Assembly (NCBI GenBank): GCA_002684175.1
Contig: NYUU01000143.1
Location: forward strand, 1 to 10,836
Direction: 5' to 3'
Length of the DNA stretch: 10,836 nt
Source: Synechococcus sp. CPC35
GTDB lineage: Bacteria > Cyanobacteriota > Cyanobacteriia > PCC-6307 > Cyanobiaceae
Shown: positions 5,455 to 10,836 of the stretch, piece by piece
Layout: each line of letters starts with the position of its first letter
How positions within the stretch are numbered: the stretch's first letter is position 1
Made by a program: the position numbers and the translations under genes
Notes under the pieces: model-generated
The model's database searches: none
The model's input: only the letters and a program-made list of their open reading frames with translations
What the model was told of the DNA's origin: nothing

Positions 5455-7935
5455 ATGCACTTTTATACAAATGTTTATCAACATAGAAACCTAATCCTTG
5501 TTCGTGAGTTCAAGGATGGTGAGTACATTCAAAAACAAGTACAATACAAACCTACTTTCTATGTTCCAACAAATAAAGACTCATCCTTTCGTTCTGTAAA
5601 AGGACAAAACCTAGAACCTAAAAAGTTCAACTCTATTGCACAAGCACGACAGTTTCGTGAGAAGTGGAAAGATGTAGAAGGTTTTGATGTACATGGGATT
5701 GAGAGACACCCCTACGCTTATATTGCAGAGTACTTTCCTCAAGATATCCAGTGGATGATGAGACATGTTCGTATCATGAATCTTGATATTGAGTGTGAGT
5801 GTGAAAATGGATTTCCAGAACCAACAGAAGCTGCAGAAGAAATTAATGCAATCAGTTTCAAGATGTTTGGTAAAGATACCAAGTATGTTTTTGGTACACA
5901 AGCATGGGAACACAATGACCCCACAATCAAATACTTTCATTGTCAAAATGAAAAACAACTACTAAAGACTTTCCTAGATGAATATAAAAAGATATATCCA
6001 GACATTATCACTGGATGGAATGTTGACCAGTTTGATATCACTTATCTTTATAATAGGATATCTAAACTGTTTAGTACGACTATAGCAGACCAACTCTCAC
6101 CTTGGAACATAACAACTGTTCGTGAGTGGGAAAACTTTAATAAGAAACAACAAGCATACACACTAACTGGTGTTGAGGTTGTAGATTACTTACAACTTTA
6201 TCAGAAGTTTACATTCAAAAGAAGAGATAGTTATAAACTAGAAAACATATCACAGATTGAACTTGGTAAAGGTAAAATCAATTATGAAGAGTTTGGTGCA
6301 ATGCATCTATTCTACAAGAAAGATTATCAAAAGTTCTTAGAGTATAATGTTCGTGATGTGACTTTGGTAGAAGAACTAGATGACAAACTAGGACTTATGG
6401 GTCTACTACTTGCAATGTCCTATTCTGCAAAGTGCAACTACCTAGATGCATTTAGACAAGTAAGATACTGGGATATCCTAATCTTCAATAGACTTAAACA
6501 ACAAAATATTATTGTCCCACCATCTAGGTCATCATCACCTAAGAAACAAAAATTCATGGGTGCATATGTCAAAGAACCACAGGTCGGAATGCACAATTGG
6601 GTTGTATCGTTTGACTTGAATAGTCTGTATCCTCATTTGATTATGCAATATAATATCAGTCCAGAGACCTACAATGGTATCACAATGGATACTGTAAATG
6701 TAGAAAAGATGTTAAATAAAGAAGTTCAAATAGAGGGTAACTTTGCAACTACACCAAATGGTGCAAGATTCAGTAAAAGAAAACAAGGTTTCCTTCCAGA
6801 GATTCTAGAAAACTTATATGATGAAAGAGTTTTGTGGAAGAAGAAAATGATTGAATTCCAAAAAGAATTTCAACAAACAGATGACCCCAAAAGAAAACAA
6901 GAACTTAATAGAGAAATTGCAATTGCATATAACAATCAAATGGTTCGTAAAATTTCATTGAACTCAGCTTATGGTGCAATCGGTAATGAATGGTTCAGAT
7001 ATTTTGAGTTGGGACTTGCAGAGGCAGTTACAAGTAGTGGTCAACTTGCAATTAAATGGGTCGAAAATGCAGTTAACAAGTACTTAAATAACATCTTAGG
7101 TACAGATACAGATTATGTGGTTGCAATTGATACTGATTCAATCTATGTAAGATTTGATGAACTTGTACAAAAAGTTAATCCACAAAACCCTATTGAATTT
7201 CTAGACCAAGTTGCAGATGGTAAGATGCAAGATGTAATTAATAACTGTTATTCAGAACTTGCAGATTATACTAATGCATATCAAAACAAAATGGTTATGG
7301 GTCGTGAGGTAATTGCAGATAAAGCTATCTGGACTGCAAAGAAAAGATATATCATGAATGTCCATGATAATGAAGGTGTTCGATTAAACGAACCTAAACT
7401 TAAAATGATGGGTATTGAAACTGCAAAGTCTTCAACACCAGCATGGGTTCGTAGTAAATTAGAAGATGCAATTAAAGTATTAATGAAGGGTGATGAAAAA
7501 CTCGTACATGATTTTGTTGCAGATGCAAGGAAAGAGTTTAAAACATTAGAATTATCTGAGATTGCATTTCCTAGAAAGGTAAATGGTATTTACGAATATG
7601 AAAATGCAGTTACTATTTACAAGAAGTCAACACCAATGCATGTAAGAGCATCCTTAATGTTTAATCATTTATTGAAACAGAAAGGATTAGATATGCAATT
7701 TGAACCAATTCAAAGTGGTGAACATATTAAGTTTATATATCTAAAAATACCAAATCCCAGTAAAGAGAATGTCATTGGATTTATAAACAATTTACCTAGG
7801 GAGTTCGAACTACATCCCTACATTGATTATGATTTACAATTTGATAAGTCATTCATTGAACCTCTTAAATTGATTCTTGAAAAAATAGGTTGGTCGACTG
7901 AACCCCAGTCGTCTCTAGAAGAATTTTTCAGTTGA
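5455..7935 (+). CDS. 43: T4-like DNA polymerase (family B, gp43)
   Basis: Replicative DNA polymerase with proofreading exonuclease. Exonuclease residues: Asp111 and Glu113 (NLDIECE, equal to T4 Asp112/Glu114), Asp194 (GWNVDQFD) and Asp301 (YNVRDV). Polymerase motif A is DLNSLYP with Asp387, motif B is RKISLNSAYGAIGN, and motif C is IDTDS with Asp559 and Asp561. The extreme C-terminus, QSSLEEFF, fits a PIP-type clamp-binding motif for the sliding clamp. At 826 residues it is shorter than T4 gp43 (898). The N-terminus MHFYTNV lines up with T4 MKEFYIS, so the start is right even though no Shine-Dalgarno site lies upstream; the promoter suggests leaderless translation. The T4 type of self-repression at a ribosome-site hairpin is not visible here. 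The gene ends inside the uvsX promoter. Confidence 0.97.
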   Translation: MHFYTNVYQHRNLILVREFKDGEYIQKQVQYKPTFYVPTNKDSSFRSVKGQNLEPKKFNSIAQARQFREKWKDVEGFDVHGIERHPYAYIAEYFPQDIQWMMRHVRIMNLDIECECENGFPEPTEAAEEINAISFKMFGKDTKYVFGTQAWEHNDPTIKYFHCQNEKQLLKTFLDEYKKIYPDIITGWNVDQFDITYLYNRISKLFSTTIADQLSPWNITTVREWENFNKKQQAYTLTGVEVVDYLQLYQKFTFKRRDSYKLENISQIELGKGKINYEEFGAMHLFYKKDYQKFLEYNVRDVTLVEELDDKLGLMGLLLAMSYSAKCNYLDAFRQVRYWDILIFNRLKQQNIIVPPSRSSSPKKQKFMGAYVKEPQVGMHNWVVSFDLNSLYPHLIMQYNISPETYNGITMDTVNVEKMLNKEVQIEGNFATTPNGARFSKRKQGFLPEILENLYDERVLWKKKMIEFQKEFQQTDDPKRKQELNREIAIAYNNQMVRKISLNSAYGAIGNEWFRYFELGLAEAVTSSGQLAIKWVENAVNKYLNNILGTDTDYVVAIDTDSIYVRFDELVQKVNPQNPIEFLDQVADGKMQDVINNCYSELADYTNAYQNKMVMGREVIADKAIWTAKKRYIMNVHDNEGVRLNEPKLKMMGIETAKSSTPAWVRSKLEDAIKVLMKGDEKLVHDFVADARKEFKTLELSEIAFPRKVNGIYEYENAVTIYKKSTPMHVRASLMFNHLLKQKGLDMQFEPIQSGEHIKFIYLKIPNPSKENVIGFINNLPREFELHPYIDYDLQFDKSFIEPLKLILEKIGWSTEPQSSLEEFFS
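7895..7911 (+). other. GC-rich hairpin near the end of gene 43
   Basis: CGACTG (7895-7900), loop AACCC, CAGTCG (7906-7911): a perfect 6-bp stem with a 5-base loop. It stands out in an AT-rich genome and uses two TCG codons and a CCC codon. A run of five T follows only after a further 11 bases, so a classical terminator is doubtful; it may slow polymerase, stabilise the mRNA end, or be chance. Confidence 0.3.
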
Positions 7936-7959
7936 CAGAATAGAGAATGGTAGTATAAT
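7932..7959 (+). promoter_or_regulatory. Perfect-consensus sigma70-type promoter for uvsX and gene 41
   Basis: TTGACA (7932-7937) overlaps the gene 43 stop codon and is followed after 16 bases by TATAAT (7954-7959). Both boxes match the bacterial consensus at every position. Transcription should start near 7966. The ribosome site GAGGA (7973-7977) and the ATATATT before the ATG at 7985 resemble the leader of the peroxiredoxin gene. Confidence 0.8.
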
Positions 7960-7984
7960 AGTATAACAAGTTGAGGAATATATT

Positions 7985-9046
7985 ATGGATTTATTGAAAG
8001 ACCTTGCAAAAGCAAGTGGTAATGAGTTAGCAGGAGTAGTATCCGATGGAATCGTGGCAGGTGATGTCGATGGTTATATTGATACTGGTTCTTATATTTT
8101 AAATGCACTAGTGAGTGGTGATATCTATCGTGGTATCCCATCTAATAAGATAACTGCATTGGCAGGTGAAAGTGCAACAGGTAAAACATTTTTTGCATTA
8201 GGAATGGTGCAAAAGTTTTTAGATGACAACCCAGAGGGTAATGTTGTTTATTTTGAGTCTGAATCTGCATTGACTCAAGAAATGTTAGAAGACAGAGGAA
8301 TCGATACAAGTCGTATTCTTTTAGTCCCAGTAACTACTATTGAAGAGTTTAGAACACAAGCAGTTAATATCATAGATGGATTTGATAAACAAAAGAAAGG
8401 TGACGAAAAACTTTTCTTTGTTTTAGATTCATTAGGTATGTTATCTACAATCAAAGAAACAGAAGATATTGGGTCTGGTAAAAATGTCAGAGACATGACT
8501 AAAGCACAGGTTATCAAAGGTACATTTAGAGTGTTAACTTTGAAACTTGGTAAGGTAGGAATTCCGATGATAGTAACGAACCACACCTATGATGTGATTG
8601 GTTCTATGTTTCCACAAAAAGAAATGGGTGGTGGAAGTGGTCTCAAGTATGCAGCTTCTTCTATTATCTACCTTTCTAAGAAGAAAGAAAAAGATGGAAC
8701 AGAAGTTATTGGAAACATTATTCATTGTAAGAATCAAAAATCAAGACTTACAGTAGAGAATAAAATGGTTGATGTTCGTTTAACCTATGATAAAGGATTA
8801 GATAAACATTATGGTTTGTTAGACCTTGCACTTAAGTATGGTATCTTTAAACAAACTTCAACAAGAATAGAACTTCCAAATGGAACTACTCAGTTCGGTA
8901 AAACTATTAACAACAATCCAGAGAAATACTTTACAGAAGATATCTTAGAACAACTCAATGAGTGTGCAAAGAAAGAATTCAAGTATGGTAAAGAAGAGAT
9001 TCAAGAAGTTGTTGATACAGAAACAGGTGAAGTAATTGCAGAATAG
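7985..9046 (+). CDS. uvsX: UvsX, RecA-like recombinase
   Basis: Forms ATP-dependent filaments on single-stranded DNA and carries out strand exchange for recombination-dependent replication and repair. Walker A is GESATGKT at residues 61-68; the Walker B strand [10 protein letters not shown] ends at Asp148; Glu91 and Glu93 in VYFESES lie where RecA-type proteins carry the catalytic Glu. [20 protein letters not shown] fits the DNA-binding loop 2 region. At 353 residues it is shorter than T4 UvsX (391). The tail from about 330 is acidic ([17 protein letters not shown]). AGGA at 7974-7977 supports the ATG. It leads a unit with gene 41, which starts inside its last codons. Confidence 0.96.
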   Translation: MDLLKDLAKASGNELAGVVSDGIVAGDVDGYIDTGSYILNALVSGDIYRGIPSNKITALAGESATGKTFFALGMVQKFLDDNPEGNVVYFESESALTQEMLEDRGIDTSRILLVPVTTIEEFRTQAVNIIDGFDKQKKGDEKLFFVLDSLGMLSTIKETEDIGSGKNVRDMTKAQVIKGTFRVLTLKLGKVGIPMIVTNHTYDVIGSMFPQKEMGGGSGLKYAASSIIYLSKKKEKDGTEVIGNIIHCKNQKSRLTVENKMVDVRLTYDKGLDKHYGLLDLALKYGIFKQTSTRIELPNGTTQFGKTINNNPEKYFTEDILEQLNECAKKEFKYGKEEIQEVVDTETGEVIAE

Positions 9047-10421
9047 AATAGAAGAAATAATTCTAAAAAACCTATTCGTATCAGACACATTTACTAGGAA
9101 AGTAATCCCTTATCTTGAGGAAGATTACTTTACAGATAGGTCTGAACGATTAGTTTACAAACAGATTGGTGAATACTTCATGAAGTATAATGAGTGTCCT
9201 ACTCATGAGGCACTTAGTATTCAGTTAAATGATTTGTCTGGTCATAACGATGAAGAGATAAAGAATGCATTAACTACAATCAATCAATGTAAACAAAACA
9301 CTGAGGAAACACCACATGACTTTCTCGTAGATGAAACTGAGAAGTGGTGTAAAGATAGAGCAATCTATAATGCAGTTATGGAAAGTATTCAGATTATTGA
9401 TAAGTCATCATCTAGAGAGAAGGGTGAGATTCCAGAAATTCTAAAAGATGCATTATCAGTTTCTTTTGACCAACACATTGGTCACGATTTTATTGAAGAT
9501 TCAGATGAAAGGTTTATATCTTATAATACTGTAGAAGACAAACTACCATTTGACCTTGAAATGATGAACAAGATTACGAAGGGTGGTTTACCAAATAAAA
9601 CCTTGAATGTTATTATGGCAGGAACAGGTGTTGGTAAATCACTATTCATGTGTCATTGTGCAGCTAATAACCTTATGATGGGTAAGAATGTACTTTACAT
9701 ATCCATGGAAATGAGTGAAGAAAAGATTGCAGAAAGAATTGATGCAAACTTAATGAACCTACCTATTCAAGAACTCTCCAATTTACCAAAAGAAATGTAC
9801 GATAAGAAAGTAAAATCTATTCGTGATAAAACAACAGGTAAACTAATTGTTAAAGAGTATCCTACTGCATCTGCACATACAGGTCACTTTAGACATTTAC
9901 TACAAGAACTTAACCTTAAGAAAGACTTTATTCCAGATATCATATATCTTGATTATCTAAACATTTGTGCATCATCAAGAATGAAAGCAGGTGCAAGTGT
10001 TAACTCTTATACAATGGTTAAAAGTATTGCAGAAGAACTAAGAGGACTTGCAGTTGAGTTTAAATTACCAATCATGACTGCAACTCAAACTAACAGACAA
10101 GGATTTACATCAACAGATGTAGGACTTGAAGATACATCTGAATCATTTGGTTTACCAGCAACAGCAGATTTGATGGTTGCATTGATATCTACAGAAGAAC
10201 TAGAAGAGTTAGACCAAATTATGGTTAAACAGTTAAAGAATAGATACAATGACCCAACATACTATAGAAGATTTATCATAGGTGTAGATAGAAGTCGTAT
10301 GAAGTTGTATGATACTGAACAATCTGCAACAGAAGAATTACATGACTCTGGCCCTGCATTTGATAATAGTGATTCTGGAAAAAGAATCAGTGGAGAAAAA
10401 ACAGATGGATGGGATATATAA
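9036..10421 (+). CDS. 41: Replicative DNA helicase (gp41, DnaB-like)
   Basis: Ring helicase that unwinds DNA ahead of the polymerase and works with the primase. The N-terminal domain (residues 1-150) matches T4 gp41: [10 protein letters not shown] against VEIILSHLIF, and [14 protein letters not shown] against ISFDSYVGHDWMDD. The RecA-like domain has Walker A GTGVGKS (196-202, Lys201), [19 protein letters not shown], Walker [10 protein letters not shown] (Asp306), [10 protein letters not shown], and AESAGLPATADFM-like [13 protein letters not shown]. Its 461 residues are near T4 gp41 (475). No ATG suits the T4 alignment; TTG at 9036, with AGG at 9025-9027, gives the right N-terminus and overlaps uvsX by 11 bases. 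The last 40 residues are acidic and variable. Confidence 0.95.
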   Translation: MQNRIEEIILKNLFVSDTFTRKVIPYLEEDYFTDRSERLVYKQIGEYFMKYNECPTHEALSIQLNDLSGHNDEEIKNALTTINQCKQNTEETPHDFLVDETEKWCKDRAIYNAVMESIQIIDKSSSREKGEIPEILKDALSVSFDQHIGHDFIEDSDERFISYNTVEDKLPFDLEMMNKITKGGLPNKTLNVIMAGTGVGKSLFMCHCAANNLMMGKNVLYISMEMSEEKIAERIDANLMNLPIQELSNLPKEMYDKKVKSIRDKTTGKLIVKEYPTASAHTGHFRHLLQELNLKKDFIPDIIYLDYLNICASSRMKAGASVNSYTMVKSIAEELRGLAVEFKLPIMTATQTNRQGFTSTDVGLEDTSESFGLPATADLMVALISTEELEELDQIMVKQLKNRYNDPTYYRRFIIGVDRSRMKLYDTEQSATEELHDSGPAFDNSDSGKRISGEKTDGWDI

Positions 10422-10836
10422 TCCTCAATGGTATACATTGCCAGATGTTTCTACTAATACACATGTATTAACAGTAGATGCACCAGAAGATGTAACATGT
10501 CTTAATGAAGAATTATGTAATCTCATTGACTCAGACATCGATACTGGTGGTGACAAACAAACTATAAATGCTGGTCTATCTAAATTTACTGGATGGAAAT
10601 TTTTCAATGAAACTACTGACCATCTACTAAGTTGGGTAGCACATGGTATAACTAAATGTTATCTTGAAAATGTAATGACTAATACATTTTTACCAGTAAT
10701 GACTCAAGTCTGGGGAATGAAATATAAAAAAAATGATGCAACTCCAGCTCATAATCATACACCATCAATCTTTAGTTGGACATACTATCCTTATATAGAA
10801 GACCCAGAAAAAGTACAACCATTAGAACTTTGTAGA
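10405..10836 (+). CDS. 2OG-Fe(II) oxygenase-like protein (partial, right edge)
   Basis: The frame is open from ATG 10405 to the window end, giving 144 residues of a longer protein. The ATG overlaps the helicase stop by 17 bases and has GGAG at 10392-10395. The segment QVWGMKYKKNDATPAHNHTP then SIFSWTYYPYI resembles the small phage 2OG-Fe(II) oxygenases, where a Trp, a Gly/Asp turn and HxH-x-x-S precede a Tyr-Tyr strand; His116 and His118 would be iron ligands. Such enzymes use 2-oxoglutarate and oxygen to hydroxylate a substrate, here unknown. The distal His and Arg of the active site lie beyond the edge, so catalytic competence cannot be judged. It is probably in the same transcript as uvsX and gene 41. 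Confidence 0.65.
   Translation, partial: MDGIYNPQWYTLPDVSTNTHVLTVDAPEDVTCLNEELCNLIDSDIDTGGDKQTINAGLSKFTGWKFFNETTDHLLSWVAHGITKCYLENVMTNTFLPVMTQVWGMKYKKNDATPAHNHTPSIFSWTYYPYIEDPEKVQPLELCR

Noticed and set aside
5611..5965. Open frames on both strands inside the first part of gene 43.
   Set aside because: They overlap the exonuclease domain entirely, have no ribosome site or recognisable product, and are explained as shadows of the polymerase coding frame.
6022..6054. TTGACC followed by TATAAT inside gene 43.
   Set aside because: The spacing of 21 bases is too long and no gene starts downstream.
10417..10440. TATAAT at the helicase stop and the inverted repeat CAATG/CATTG just after it.
   Set aside because: No -35 box accompanies the TATAAT, and the short AT-rich repeat lies in the oxygenase coding region without a T run.
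1..10836. tRNA genes, CRISPR arrays, insertion sequences or attachment sites.
   Set aside because: Nothing resembling a cloverleaf, spaced direct repeats, transposase or duplicated end was seen; all stretches over 300 bases are filled by genes.

Overview
The window is an AT-rich, densely packed stretch of a T4-like myovirus genome. Every gene lies on the + strand, most neighbours overlap or sit a few bases apart, and three T4 replication and recombination genes are recognisable in the order 43 (DNA polymerase), uvsX (recombinase), 41 (DnaB-like helicase). A T4-type lysozyme, a phage Sm-like protein, an IbpA-like Hsp20, a Prx5 peroxiredoxin and a 2OG-Fe(II) oxygenase point to the marine branch of T4-like phages (cyanophage and pelagiphage relatives). 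No photosynthesis gene is present, so a heterotrophic marine host such as an alphaproteobacterium is plausible but not proven.

Layout. At 1-122 is the 3' end of an Asn/Gln/Thr-rich protein whose tail resembles a curlin repeat. At 129-2488 is the most unusual block: a small helical protein, a full-length membrane CHASE2-adenylate cyclase, and a signal-peptide protein whose first 290 bases appear to be encoded inside the cyclase gene in another frame. A 58-codon gene (2524-2700) and hsp20 (2778-3281) follow. From 3351 to 5439 a consensus sigma70-type promoter drives a chain of six tightly spaced genes: peroxiredoxin, a membrane-anchored SAP-like protein, an unknown acidic protein, lysozyme, an Sm-like protein and a small conserved unknown. 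Gene 43 (5455-7935) has its own strong promoter, whose predicted start site falls on the ATG. A third strong promoter at the end of gene 43 drives uvsX, gene 41 (TTG start inside uvsX) and a 2OG-Fe(II) oxygenase cut by the right edge.

How it fits together. The right half is the DNA replication and recombination core: polymerase with proofreading and clamp-binding tail, strand-exchange protein and replicative helicase. The middle carries stress protection (Hsp20, Prx5), lysis and an RNA-binding candidate. The left block looks like host-signalling cargo: all key residues of an ATP-using class III cyclase are present, suggesting that the phage makes cAMP under control of an extracytoplasmic sensor.

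The points most worth checking are the phage-borne CHASE2 cyclase, the overlapping secreted-protein gene (supported by a Shine-Dalgarno site, a signal peptide, and atypical cyclase codons exactly where they create the cleavage motif), and the two genes whose ATG sits at the expected transcription start.
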